Positions 1 through 10,081 of a stretch of 64,000 nucleotides of DNA are shown one piece after another. The position numbers were made by a program, and so were the translations under genes. The stretch is from an uncultured Bradyrhizobium sp. (GTDB taxonomy: Bacteria > Pseudomonadota > Alphaproteobacteria > Rhizobiales > Xanthobacteraceae), in assembly GCF_936943645.1 (NCBI RefSeq), contig NZ_CAKZJO010000057.1:62001-126000 (forward strand). The letters are read 5' to 3'. Numbering within the stretch: the stretch's first letter is position 1; every line of letters begins with the position of its first letter. A model generated the notes under the pieces. It was not told where the DNA came from and did no database searches. It was given only the letters and a program-made list of their open reading frames with translations.

Positions 1-689
1 CCGGCCGCGATGATGTCGTGTTCGCAAAAGGCCTGCACGATGCCCTGCCCGTCGCGTGCCGCTACATCCCCGGCAATCACGACATCGGCGACAATCCGAC
101 CGCGCTTGGCCCGGCGCCGAAGCCGCCGGTGAGCGAAGCGCACCGCCGGCAATTCTGCGACATCATCGGCGAAGACCATTGGTCGTTCGAGGCCGCGGGC
201 TGGCGCTTCATAGGCCTCAATTCGCTGGTGATGAACTCAGGGCTCGCCTTCGAGGCCGAGCAGTTCGAGTGGCTGGCGTCCGAGATCGCGCGCGTGAACG
301 GCAGGCCGGTCGCGCTGTTCGTGCACAAGCCGCTGTTCCTCAATTTGCCCGACGACCCCGAGACGCCGGAGACCTCGATCCGCTACGTGCCGCAGCCGGC
401 GCGGGCGCGGCTGATCGAGATGTTTGCGCGTGTCGATCTGCGCCTCGTCGCCAGCGGCCATGTGCACCAGCGGCGCGACTTCACTTATCACCACACCCGC
501 CACGTCTGGGCGCCGTCGGCCGGCTTCGTCATCAACGATCAGCGCCAGGACCGGATCGCGATCAAGGAGGTCGGGCTGGTCGAGTATCGCTTCCGCCCCG
601 ACGGTTTCGAGGTTCGCCACGTCAGGGCCGCGGGCCAGATCGATGTCGACATCGAGGAGCTCTTCGCCCAGATGGGCGGCGCGCATTAA
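1..689 (+). CDS. Metallophosphoesterase, C-terminal part (5' end outside window)
   Basis: The reading frame is open from the left edge (frame of position 3), so the N-terminal metal ligands are missing and the GTG at 18 is not a real start. The visible part has the GNHD motif about 25 residues in and a GHVHQ motif near residue 155, both metal-binding signatures of calcineurin-like phosphoesterases. An FIGLNS segment and a C-terminal beta-rich part fit a cyclic-nucleotide-phosphodiesterase-like or 3',5'-cAMP phosphodiesterase CpdA-like fold. The substrate cannot be told from the sequence. The gene ends in TAA and converges on the next gene across a palindromic repeat. Confidence 0.85.
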   Translation, partial: GRDDVVFAKGLHDALPVACRYIPGNHDIGDNPTALGPAPKPPVSEAHRRQFCDIIGEDHWSFEAAGWRFIGLNSLVMNSGLAFEAEQFEWLASEIARVNGRPVALFVHKPLFLNLPDDPETPETSIRYVPQPARARLIEMFARVDLRLVASGHVHQRRDFTYHHTRHVWAPSAGFVINDQRQDRIAIKEVGLVEYRFRPDGFEVRHVRAAGQIDVDIEELFAQMGGAH

Positions 690-703
690 TTTCTCATTTT
701 GAC

Positions 704-747
704 GCGTTTTCTTTCCGCGAACCGGTGCCCACTTCGCTGGAAAACGC
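704..747. repeat. Dispersed palindromic repeat (GCGTTTTC/GAAAACGC type) between convergent genes
   Basis: Arms GCGTTTTC (704-711) and GAAAACGC (740-747) enclose ACCGGTGCCCACTTCGC. The ACCGGT...CCCAC core recurs in inverted form at 17701-17747. I know this element type from rhizobial intergenic regions. It lies between the stops of two convergent genes, so it may also end transcription in both directions. Confidence 0.6.
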
Positions 748-765
748 TATGACGCGCTCGGCCGC

Positions 766-1065
766 TCAGGCGACGCTCTTGAGGTCCTGCTGGATCGCCG
801 CGAGCAAGGATTGCAGCGCCTCGCTGTTCACTGGCTTGGCCGCGAGATCATTGGCGGGCGGCTGCCTGACAGGCAGCGCAGCCTTGACCGGGCGCTTCGG
901 GAACGGCGGCGGCGGTGTCGGCATCGAGGGGCGGGTCAAACCGCCCTCATCGTCGACATGGACGAACCTGCCATGGATGACGTCGTCATGGCGGCCCATG
1001 ATGAACATGGCCGTCCAATAGCCGGCGGCCAGAAGGATTACGCAGAAAACACTGATCTCTAACAT
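766..1065 (-). CDS. Hypothetical single-pass membrane protein, 99 aa
   Basis: Not recognised. The product starts with a hydrophobic helix (about residues 3-23, ending in the MGRHD segment) and continues as a proline-rich cytoplasmic or periplasmic tail (PTPPPPFPK around residue 50). A short helix closes the C-terminus. An AGGTG ribosome-binding site precedes the ATG at 1065. Codon use matches the neighbours, and no overlapping frame looks better, so I accept it as a real lineage-specific gene of unknown role. Confidence 0.6.
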   Translation of the reverse strand: MLEISVFCVILLAAGYWTAMFIMGRHDDVIHGRFVHVDDEGGLTRPSMPTPPPPFPKRPVKAALPVRQPPANDLAAKPVNSEALQSLLAAIQQDLKSVA

Positions 1066-1125
1066 CGCAGCACCTAAAATATGCCCGATGATTCAATGCC
1101 TTCGCGGTCCCGTCAATGAACGGCC

Positions 1126-1160
1126 GGTCACACCTGCGGGTTTTGCGGGCAGGTGTGACC
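1126..1160. repeat. Perfect 12-bp inverted repeat in the 1066-1236 intergenic region
   Basis: GGTCACACCTGC (1126-1137) and GCAGGTGTGACC (1149-1160) are exact inverse complements separated by 11 bases. The repeat lies between the end of the oxidoreductase gene and the start of the 99-aa gene, both on the minus strand. There is no T-run on the minus-strand side, so it is not a classic intrinsic terminator. It may be an operator for the 99-aa gene or an RNA hairpin after the oxidoreductase. Confidence 0.55.
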
Positions 1161-1236
1161 ATTTGGTGACTCTTTCTTAACTATCCCAATCGGGCGTGTG
1201 GCTCTCAAGCCACGAGAGTCCCACTCGCCTGTCGCG

Positions 1237-2274
1237 CTAGGCCTTGTCCGGCCCGACCCGGACCAGCTGCTTGCCGAAATTGGCGCCCTTCAACAGACCC
1301 ATGAAGGCACCGGGCGCGCTCTCCAGACCCTCGGTGACGAACTCCTTGTACTTGACCTTGCCGTCGCGGACCCAGCCGGACATGTCGCGCAGGAAGTCGC
1401 CGTGGCGGGAGGCGAAGTCGGAGACGATGAAGCCGCGGAAGGTCAGCCGCTTGGTCAGGGTCGCACGCATCATGCTGGCAGCCCATTTCGGCGGCTTGGC
1501 CTCGGTGTCGTTGTAATGCGCGATCAGGCCACAGACCGGCACACGCGCAAACGGATTGAGCAGCGGAAACACGGCCTCGAACACGGCGCCGCCGACATTC
1601 TCGAAATAGACGTCGATGCCCTTGGGGCAGGCGTCCTTCAGCTTCGCCGCGAGATCGGGGTCACGGTGATCGATGCAGGCATCGAAGCCGAGCTCCTTCA
1701 CCACGTACTCGCACTTGTCCTTGCCGCCGGCGATGCCGACCGCGCGCGCCCCCTTGATCCTGGCGATCTGCCCCACCGCCGAGCCGACCGCGCCGGAGGC
1801 GCCGGCGACGACGACGGTCTCGCCCGCTTGCGGCTTGCCGATGTCGAGCAGGCCCGTATAGGCGGTCATGCCGGGCATGCCGAGCACGCCGATGGAGGTC
1901 GAGATCGGACCGAGTTTCGGATCGACCTTGATCAGGCCCTTGCCGTTCGAGATCGCATGCGTCTGCCAGCCCGAGCGGATGCGGACGATGTCGCCGACCG
2001 CAAAGTCAGGATTGTTGGAGGCCGCGACCTCGCTCACCGCCTCGCCTTCCATCACGCCGCCGACCGGCACCGGTGCAGCGTAAGACGGACCATCGCTCAT
2101 GCGCCCGCGCATATAGGGATCGAGCGACAGCCAGATCGTGCGCAGCAGCACTTCGCCCGCGCCGGGCGTCGGCACCGCGAATTCCTCCAGGCGAAAATCG
2201 GACGACTTGGGCTCGCCGACGGGGCGCGCAGCGAGAACGATGCGTTTGGCTTGCTGGGAATTGCTTTGGGACAT
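1237..2274 (-). CDS. NADP-dependent oxidoreductase, MDR superfamily (CurA / prostaglandin-reductase type)
   Basis: This 345-aa zinc-free medium-chain reductase probably reduces the double bond of alpha,beta-unsaturated carbonyls with NADPH. The N-terminal GroES-like part carries LSLDPYMRGRMSD, typical of the leukotriene B4 dehydrogenase/CurA group. A Rossmann loop VVVAGASGAVGSAVGQ follows near residue 155, and a YFENVGG segment near residue 225 is also family-typical. The full family length is present. A GGAGG ribosome-binding site sits just upstream of the ATG at 2274. The gene is divergent from the Imm-like gene and appears to be transcribed alone. The natural substrate is unknown. Confidence 0.9.
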   Translation of the reverse strand: MSQSNSQQAKRIVLAARPVGEPKSSDFRLEEFAVPTPGAGEVLLRTIWLSLDPYMRGRMSDGPSYAAPVPVGGVMEGEAVSEVAASNNPDFAVGDIVRIRSGWQTHAISNGKGLIKVDPKLGPISTSIGVLGMPGMTAYTGLLDIGKPQAGETVVVAGASGAVGSAVGQIARIKGARAVGIAGGKDKCEYVVKELGFDACIDHRDPDLAAKLKDACPKGIDVYFENVGGAVFEAVFPLLNPFARVPVCGLIAHYNDTEAKPPKWAASMMRATLTKRLTFRGFIVSDFASRHGDFLRDMSGWVRDGKVKYKEFVTEGLESAPGAFMGLLKGANFGKQLVRVGPDKA

Positions 2275-2373
2275 GGCTTCCTCCGAATTGTATTTCGGCG
2301 TGGACCGAAGCGGACGCAGCGCGGCGCGTCAACTCAAAAGCGGTGGAGCGCATCAACGCAGCGACGCACGCAG

Positions 2374-2417
2374 CTCTCGTGTCCCGGGGACGCTGCGCTG
2401 CGTCCGGACCACGAGAG
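2374..2417. repeat. Palindromic repeat in the 2275-2600 intergenic region
   Basis: CTCTCGTG (2374-2381) pairs with CACGAGAG (2410-2417), and an inner stem GGACGC (2388-2393) pairs with GCGTCC (2400-2405). I recall CTCTCGTG...CACGAGAG elements as common dispersed repeats in Bradyrhizobium. The rest of this 326-bp divergent promoter region shows only the two ribosome-binding sites and no other clear structure. Confidence 0.55.
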
Positions 2418-2600
2418 GAAAAACGGCGCCCCCGATCGCACAATCAAGGAAGTCGACGTCCTTCTCTAGAATTTTAAGTACCGGATTAGGGCCGCGCTGA
2501 GCCCACCAGTCTAGGCTGCACCAGGGATTTCGCTTCGCCTCTGCCTTGCACAGCGGCTTCGCCAACGAGATCAGCAGGCAAAACAAGAATCGGATAGGGA

Positions 2601-3064
2601 ATGACGTCGCTGAGGCAGCAGATCGGGCAGATGGGTCTCGCAGCCCCGAAGAACGTGGGATGGAAAATCACGGCCGCTCTGGCGTCCTTGCCGGTCATGA
2701 TCTTTGCGATCGGTCCCGTGCTCACAGCGTGGCTCGCGGACGAATCTCCCAATTTTGGTGAGGCGGCACACTATCTCGCAGGTTTCGTGCTCCTCTTCCT
2801 GCCAACGTGGATCGCGCTCTTTCTCAACCACCCCTGTGTCTTGTTTGTCTGCTTGCTGAATTTCCTTGCCTTCGCGACGTCCCTGCTCTGCCTCGCCGGC
2901 ATATCCGTCAACAGCTGGGTCAGCCTTGATTGCCAAGCGCTCTGGGCAATCCTGGCGACGCCAGTCGCGCTGATCTGGTCATTGATGGGCAGTAAGCAAC
3001 CGGCTGCGGCGGAGCAGGATCACTCCGCTCCGCCGATCTCATCACATGAACTTGCGTCGGCGGA

Positions 3065-3068
<4 letters not shown>
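2601..3068 (+). CDS. Small membrane protein resembling the superinfection immunity (T4 Imm-like) family
   Basis: The 155-aa product has about four hydrophobic segments (near residues 22-45, 58-75, 79-102 and 112-129). The core PTWIALFLNHP (68-78), followed by LLNFLAF and a late PVALIWSLMG, follows the pattern of the Imm-type membrane family, in which phage T4 Imm blocks DNA entry of a second phage. Cellular homologues have no proven role. The N-terminus and a polar 25-residue tail are not part of that pattern. A GGATAGGGA site precedes the ATG. Its TAG stop overlaps the guaB stop in a shared CTAG. The family call is by eye and tentative. Confidence 0.6.
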
Positions 3069-4558
<1,490 letters not shown>

Positions 4559-4773
4559 TTGCCAACTCCTTCCTGCGGCCTTGCCGCAAATGCTAATGGA
4601 TGAGCGCCGCCCTCGGCGTACCTTGCGGCATCGCCTTGAGAATCGGAGCCCATCGGTGGGGTTGACGCGGGTCGATAGCACGGCCGCGTGACGAATCAAA
4701 GCAATTCGGACCGCTGGCCAGCCATGCACAGGCTTTTTTGGGCGGTTTCGGCCAAGCGGCGGCCCCGGCCAGC

Positions 4774-4812
4774 GTCATTCCGGCCTGCGCCAAGCTGCGC
4801 GCCCGGAATGAC
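4774..4812. repeat. Palindromic repeat in the guaB / exporter intergenic region (4559-4936)
   Basis: GTCATTCCGG (4774-4783) and CCGGAATGAC (4803-4812) form a stem. A related GTCATTCCGG...GAATGACG arrangement appears at 60278-60359. The remaining 378-bp divergent region must hold the guaB promoter and the exporter promoter, but I see no convincing -35/-10 pair by eye. Confidence 0.55.
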
Positions 4813-4936
4813 CGAGGGGGTCACACCGTTGTTACGCGGGATTTAGGTGCTATGCGTCGATCCGCAATGGTCGCAGGCGGGCGGCGATGATAAGCCGCAA
4901 GCACCCCTTCCTTCCGATTTCCCTTACCAATCCGTC

Positions 4937-6427
4937 ATGGTCGACAAGCAACGCATCATTCCGCTGATCGTCGCCACTGCTCTCTTCATGGAGAACATGG
5001 ACTCGACCGTCATCGCCACCTCGCTGCCGGCGATCGCGGCCGACATCGGCACCAGTCCGCTGACGCTGAAGCTTGCGATCACATCCTATCTTCTGTCGCT
5101 CGCGGTATTCATCCCGGCGAGCGGCTGGACTGCCGACCGGTTCGGCGCGCGGATGGTGTTCGCGATCGCGGTCGGGGTGTTCATGGTCGGCTCGGTCGGC
5201 TGCGCGCTGTCGTCCTCGGTCACCGATTTCGTGTTCGCGCGCATCCTGCAAGGTATGGGCGGGGCGATGATGACGCCGGTCGGGCGTCTCGTGCTGCTGC
5301 GCTCGGTGGACAAGAGCGCGCTGGTCAACGCCATGGCATGGGTGACGGTCCCTGCCCTGATCGGTCCGGTGATCGGGCCGCCGCTCGGCGGCTTCATCAC
5401 GACCTATGCATCATGGCACTGGATCTTCCTGATCAACATCCCGATCGGGCTGCTCGGCATCTTCATGGCGCTGAAGTTCATCGACCCGATCAAGAGCGAG
5501 GAGCGCGAGCCGTTCGATCTCTACGGCATGGTGCTCGCCGGCATCGGGCTCGCAGGCATCGCCTTCGGCCTGTCGGTTGCCGGGCTGAACCTGCTGCCGT
5601 GGAGCACCGTCGCGGCCCTGATCGCCGGCGGCGCGATCTCGATGACGCTCTACGTCATGCACGCCCGGCGTACCGGCTCGCCGGTGCTCGATTTCTCGCT
5701 GCTGAAGCTGCCGACGCTGCGGGCAGCCGTGTTCGGCGGCTTCCTGTTCCGGCTCGGCATCGGCGCGCTGCCGTTCCTGCTACCGCTCCTGATGCAGATC
5801 GGCTTCGGCCTGTCGCCGTTCCATTCCGGCCTCGTCACCTTTGCCTCCTCGCTCGGGGCCATGGGCATGAAGACGCTGGCGGCACGCCTCATCCGCACCT
5901 TCGGCTTCCGCAACCTGATGACGGTGAATGCGATCGTCAGCGCGTTCTTCCTCGCGGTGTGCGCACTGTTCACGGTGACGACACCCCTGCTCATCATCAT
6001 GGTGATCCTGGTGGTCGGCGGCTTCTTCCGTTCGCTGGAGTTCACCGCGATCAACACAGTCGCCTATGCCGACGTCGAGACTGCGCAGATGAGCCGTGCC
6101 ACCACCCTCGTCAGCGTCAACCAGCAGCTTGCGGTCTCCGCGGGCGTCGCCGTCGGCGCCGCCTGCGTGGAGACGACGATGTGGTTCCACCATGTCACCG
6201 AGATCGACGCGACCGTGTTCGCACCGGCCTTCCTCGTGGTCGCGCTGACCTCGGCGGCGTCGAGCTGGTTCTTCTGGCAGATGCCTGCGGATGCCGGCCA
6301 CGAGATCTCCGGCCGCCAGGCGGTCGAGATCGCGAGCCGCAAAGGCGCCGGCAAGGGCGCGGCCAAGGCCGGCGTCAAGGCGGCATCCGAGGATACGCAG
6401 GACGTGCGGGATCAGCGGCTTGGCTAG
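4937..6427 (+). CDS. MFS multidrug exporter, DHA2 (EmrB/QacA) family
   Basis: This 496-aa inner-membrane protein is probably a proton-driven drug efflux pump with 14 helices. Evidence is the helix-1 motif LFMENMDSTVIATSLPAIAADI, which holds the DHA2 'D' motif region, the WTADRFGARMVF loop between helices 2 and 3, and GRLVLLRSV with PLGGFITTYASWHWIFLINIPIG, the antiporter motif C region and its typical follow-on. A short basic tail rich in K, A and G ends the protein. A GTG at 4847 would add 30 non-family residues, so I prefer the ATG at 4937, although its ribosome-binding site is weak. No membrane-fusion partner gene is adjacent. Confidence 0.9.
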   Translation: MVDKQRIIPLIVATALFMENMDSTVIATSLPAIAADIGTSPLTLKLAITSYLLSLAVFIPASGWTADRFGARMVFAIAVGVFMVGSVGCALSSSVTDFVFARILQGMGGAMMTPVGRLVLLRSVDKSALVNAMAWVTVPALIGPVIGPPLGGFITTYASWHWIFLINIPIGLLGIFMALKFIDPIKSEEREPFDLYGMVLAGIGLAGIAFGLSVAGLNLLPWSTVAALIAGGAISMTLYVMHARRTGSPVLDFSLLKLPTLRAAVFGGFLFRLGIGALPFLLPLLMQIGFGLSPFHSGLVTFASSLGAMGMKTLAARLIRTFGFRNLMTVNAIVSAFFLAVCALFTVTTPLLIIMVILVVGGFFRSLEFTAINTVAYADVETAQMSRATTLVSVNQQLAVSAGVAVGAACVETTMWFHHVTEIDATVFAPAFLVVALTSAASSWFFWQMPADAGHEISGRQAVEIASRKGAGKGAAKAGVKAASEDTQDVRDQRLG

Positions 6428-6449
6428 AAGCTGCGGCGGCCCAGGCGTC

Positions 6450-7139
6450 TCAGGACCGGGTCGCCGGCTGCAGCGGAACCAGGGCGTAGCCGACCCCGCG
6501 CACGGTCGCGATCGGCGCTGCGACACTGCCAAGCTGCATCTTCCGGCGCAGCCGCACGATCAGATTGTCGACCGTGTGCTCGCTGATCTCCCTGGGATCG
6601 CGGTTCGAGATGACGTCGAGCAGGAAGTCGCGACTGAGCGGCTGCGTCATGTGCGAGGCCAGCGCCACGAGGATGTTGAACTCCCCCGCGGTCAACTGCA
6701 CCATGCTGCCGTCGGGGCGGAACAGCTCGCGCCGGACCGGATCGAGGATCCAGCCGTCGAAAGTGATGATCGACTCCGTCGTTCGCCGCAGCACGCTGCG
6801 GATGCGGGCCAGCAGCGTGCGCAGGTTGATCGGCTTGGAGACGTAATCGTCTCCGCCGGCATCGAGCCCGGACAGCATGTCGTCTTCGGAGTCGCGGCTG
6901 GTGACGAAGATCAGGCCGCATTGTTCGCCGAGCCGCAGCTCGCGCGCCAGCACGATGCCGTCCGCGTCCGGAAGGTTGATATCGAGCAGGACGATGTCCG
7001 GCCGGAACGTGGGCAAGGCGGCGCGCAGCTCGGCGCCGGTCGCAACGCCATGCGCGGCCATGCCCTGTTCCTTCAGGAACGAGGTCAGCATCAGCCGGAT
7101 TTCCGGCGCATCCTCAACAACGAGCACACTGGTCGACAT
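6450..7139 (-). CDS. OmpR/TorR-type response regulator
   Basis: The 229-aa product has a receiver domain (residues 1-118) with acidic pocket E9-D10, phospho-acceptor D53 in LLDINLPD, T80 and K102 in SKPI. A winged-helix DNA-binding domain (about 130-222) follows, with LTAGEFNILVAL and IATVRGVGYAL. It lies 45 bp downstream of the hybrid sensor kinase on the same strand, so it is probably the final phosphate acceptor of that relay. The pairing and domain types resemble TorS/TorR. Its target genes are not evident. The adjacent exporter converges on it and is a possible but unproven target. Confidence 0.92.
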   Translation of the reverse strand: MSTSVLVVEDAPEIRLMLTSFLKEQGMAAHGVATGAELRAALPTFRPDIVLLDINLPDADGIVLARELRLGEQCGLIFVTSRDSEDDMLSGLDAGGDDYVSKPINLRTLLARIRSVLRRTTESIITFDGWILDPVRRELFRPDGSMVQLTAGEFNILVALASHMTQPLSRDFLLDVISNRDPREISEHTVDNLIVRLRRKMQLGSVAAPIATVRGVGYALVPLQPATRS

Positions 7140-7184
7140 CGGCTTTCCGAACTCACCTCTGACGGCTACGTCCGCCGCGGCGCC

Positions 7185-9857
7185 TCATCCGACAGCGCCC
7201 TGCTCCCTCAAAACGAGACCGATCTGCCGGCGGAGCGCGTTGACGGCTTCGTCCCGGTCGCGAAGCCCCGCCAACACCGTCCTTGCGGCGATCATCGCGT
7301 CATCGGCGCTCGCGGCAAGTTCGGGCATGCGCAGATTGGCCGCGCTGCCCTTGATGCGGTGAGCGATGCCTACCAGCTCCTTCGGCGTCAGATCGCTTCG
7401 CGCCAGGGCGCGGTCCAGCTCCAGCAGGCTGTCGGCAAACAGCCCCTGGAATTCGTCGATGCGATCCCGCCCGAACACCTCTTCGAGCGTGAATGCGCTG
7501 TCGGGTGCTTCCGCGGCGAGGAACGCCTCGATTTTCCAGATGACCTCCTCCGCAGACAGCGTCGCCGCAAGCACGAGATCGGCGCCTTCCTCCAGCATCC
7601 GGGCGCTTTCCTCCGGCGCGGACGCCGCGATGATGAAGATGCGCTTGCCATGATCCGGGGCACGCGAACGCAAGCCCGGCACGAATCCGGGCGGCGGGGC
7701 GACCGCGACGATCGCTGCGAATTCGCGCGCCGCCAGCATCGCACCGGCGGCCTCGAACGAGCCGGCCGGAAAGACGCGAAAGCCGAGACGCCGAAGCGGA
7801 TCGTGGGTTGCCTTGCGCCCGTCCCCCACCACGAGGACATCTCCGCCCGCATTGAGCGGCGCGCCGGGCCCGGCAACAGACCAGCGCCGGCTCGCCAGCG
7901 CGGTCTCGATCGTACGATGCAGGGCCGCAACGTCGATCGGCTTGGCCAGATGCCCATCCATCCCCGCCGCGCGACAGGCCTCGACATCCTCCACCATGAC
8001 GTTGGCGGTCAAAGCCACAATGGGGACCTCGCTTTGTGGCGAGGCCAGCGCGCGAATGCGCCGCGTGGCCTCCAGCCCGTCGACGTCGGGCATCTGCACG
8101 TCCATCAGCACGGCGTCGAAGCGCGCGCTGCGGACCAGCTCGATCGCCTGCTCGCCCGACTTGACCAGCGCGGTCCTGTGACCCGCCCGCTCCAGCATGC
8201 CGCGCGCGACGGCCGCATTGATCTGGAGGTCCTCGACCAGCAACAGGTTCAAGGGCCTCGCTGGCGCAGGCACCTCGTCCGCGGGATCGCGCATGGCCGG
8301 CCCCTCGGCCGCCGGCAGCGGCAACGAGAAGCGGAAGCGGCTGCCGAGCCCCGGTGTGCTCTCGGCTTCGATCTGCCCCTTCATGCCCTCGACGAGCCGC
8401 TTGCAGATCGCAAGGCCAAGGCCCGTGCCGCCAAAGCGCCGGCGGATCGAGGCATCGCCCTGCGCGAAGGATTGAAAGAGCCGGGCCTGTTGCTCCGGCG
8501 GAATGCCGATACCGGTGTCCTCGACGCAAAAGACCACAACCGCCTCGTCCTGCACGCGCACCGCGGAGACCTCGACCGTGACGCCGCCCCGGCTGGTGAA
8601 TTTCAGGGCGTTGCCGATCAGGTTGAAGAGAATCTGCCGCAACCGCGACTGATCGCCGAGCACCCAGCGCGGCACCGCCGGCGAAATCGCGAGCTGCAGC
8701 GTCAGCCCCTTCTCGTGCGCGCGCGGCGACATCAGGTTGACGATCTCGCGCAGCCCTTGCCTGACATCGAACGGCGCACGCTCGTAAACATCGGCCTGTC
8801 GTTCGAGCTTCGAAATATCGAGGATGTCGTCGAGGATCTTGAGCAGTCCCTGCGCCGAGGAACGAATGGTCGAGACCCGCCGGCGCTGGGACGGCGGCAA
8901 TGGATCATCCAGCGCCAGCTTCGCCATGCCGAGGATTCCGTTCATGGGCGTGCGAATCTCGTGGCTCATGACGGCCAGGAAGTCGGCCTTGACGCTTGCT
9001 GCCGCCTCCGCCGCGTCCTTGGCTTCGCGCAAATCGAGGTTGATCTGCTGCTCGCGCGCAATGCGCAGATATTCCTCGCGCCTGAGACGGTTGAACTGGG
9101 TGCGCGCCATCGCACCGACGACGTAGCCGACCAGTATGACCAGCCCGATGATCGTCAGGTCGAGCGGGCTTTCCGGGTCGGGTCTGAGCACCGCCCAGAA
9201 CAACAGGCTGACCGTGGGCGCGTAAGCGCTCAACAGAGTGACCCAGCGGAAGCGCCCGGGGACACAGAGGTTGAGCGCGATGGCGATCAACGGCAGCAGC
9301 AATCCGCCGTGACGGGTCAGGCTCGGCTGGTCGAACACGAGCGCATTGAGCGAAAAGAACGCAATCTGGTGCACATAGGTGATCGCGACGATGCGGGCGT
9401 ATCGCGTCGTCCGCAGCATGGCGAGCACAGCGGCAAGCGCCGCGAGCGCGATCAGGATCCGGATCTCGGTGAAGAATGCCAGCCGCGGGCCGGTCAGCAT
9501 CAGGACATCCAGCGGCGCGAACGACAGGCTCGCGGCCGTCTCGGCGAGGATGCAGAGCAGCGCCATCGCGCGCGCCGACTGCCAGACGCTCGCGGAGAAC
9601 GCCTCCTCCATCTTGCCGTCGCGAAATTCGCCGCTCGGCCCTATGACCCCGCGAAGGTCGAATTCTACCGCCGGCATTCCGGCCCCATCTCTTCGCCCAT
9701 CAACCACGCGCATCCTTTGCAGGAGCGACTCGCTCTCGTCCAGCGACAATTCCGGCGCGCCCCTCGCACCGCGCCCGTGATCAACGGCGGTTGATGTTGA
9801 GATCGGATTCACTTGGCTAACAGGCTCGCGCGACGTCTTCCTCGGTCCAGTCAACAA
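7185..9857 (-). CDS. Membrane hybrid sensor histidine kinase with receiver, degenerate receiver and Hpt domains
   Basis: Up to 890 aa. Order: polar N-terminus (1-90); about six hydrophobic helices (95-250) as a membrane sensor; HisKA with H299 in MSHEIRTPMNGIL; HATPase with N-box LIGNALKF, DTGIGI and GGTGLGLAI; receiver (536-655) with D586 in VLMDVQMP and K639; a second receiver-like fold (about 673-782) lacking the acidic pair and phospho-Asp; and an Hpt domain with H833 in IAHRIKGSAANL. All steps H299-D586-H833 are present to feed the response regulator 45 bp downstream. The start is uncertain: position 9857 is a TTG, and ATGs at 9677 and 9611 (residues 61 and 83) are alternatives that keep all helices. 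Confidence 0.9.
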   Translation of the reverse strand: MLTGPRKTSREPVSQVNPISTSTAVDHGRGARGAPELSLDESESLLQRMRVVDGRRDGAGMPAVEFDLRGVIGPSGEFRDGKMEEAFSASVWQSARAMALLCILAETAASLSFAPLDVLMLTGPRLAFFTEIRILIALAALAAVLAMLRTTRYARIVAITYVHQIAFFSLNALVFDQPSLTRHGGLLLPLIAIALNLCVPGRFRWVTLLSAYAPTVSLLFWAVLRPDPESPLDLTIIGLVILVGYVVGAMARTQFNRLRREEYLRIAREQQINLDLREAKDAAEAAASVKADFLAVMSHEIRTPMNGILGMAKLALDDPLPPSQRRRVSTIRSSAQGLLKILDDILDISKLERQADVYERAPFDVRQGLREIVNLMSPRAHEKGLTLQLAISPAVPRWVLGDQSRLRQILFNLIGNALKFTSRGGVTVEVSAVRVQDEAVVVFCVEDTGIGIPPEQQARLFQSFAQGDASIRRRFGGTGLGLAICKRLVEGMKGQIEAESTPGLGSRFRFSLPLPAAEGPAMRDPADEVPAPARPLNLLLVEDLQINAAVARGMLERAGHRTALVKSGEQAIELVRSARFDAVLMDVQMPDVDGLEATRRIRALASPQSEVPIVALTANVMVEDVEACRAAGMDGHLAKPIDVAALHRTIETALASRRWSVAGPGAPLNAGGDVLVVGDGRKATHDPLRRLGFRVFPAGSFEAAGAMLAAREFAAIVAVAPPPGFVPGLRSRAPDHGKRIFIIAASAPEESARMLEEGADLVLAATLSAEEVIWKIEAFLAAEAPDSAFTLEEVFGRDRIDEFQGLFADSLLELDRALARSDLTPKELVGIAHRIKGSAANLRMPELAASADDAMIAARTVLAGLRDRDEAVNALRRQIGLVLREQGAVG

Positions 9858-10081
9858 CGTCGGTGGCGCTTCTTCCTGCTTCGCCTAACGCAGTCGCAAG
9901 CAGGTCGGCTCGCACAAAGCCCATCGGTCGTGCTGTAGCCCGAAACGCGTTGGCTCCTGGCCGTCGCCGCCGCATTTCTGATGGTTCACGCCGCCGCTTT
10001 GATCATCCAGGCGCGCGCGTCCGCGGAACGATTCGTCCCGGGAGAGTTGCCGATCCCGCAGTTGTGCGATCAGCCCCGCGC
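9858..10081. other. Noncoding interval without a recognisable feature
   Basis: These 224 bp lie upstream of the hybrid kinase and downstream of rlmE, both minus strand. The interval should hold the promoter of the kinase-regulator pair. I see no RNA gene, strong palindrome or small ORF with a ribosome-binding site. Confidence 0.4.

Noticed and set aside
6291..9794. 1167-codon plus-strand frame opposite the response regulator and hybrid kinase
   Set aside because: The composition is arginine/alanine/histidine/glutamine noise and it covers several well-motivated minus-strand domains. It is a shadow frame.
9611..9857. A definite start codon for the hybrid kinase
   Set aside because: TTG 9857, ATG 9677 and ATG 9611 were weighed; none has a clear ribosome-binding site, so the longest frame is given with the doubt stated.
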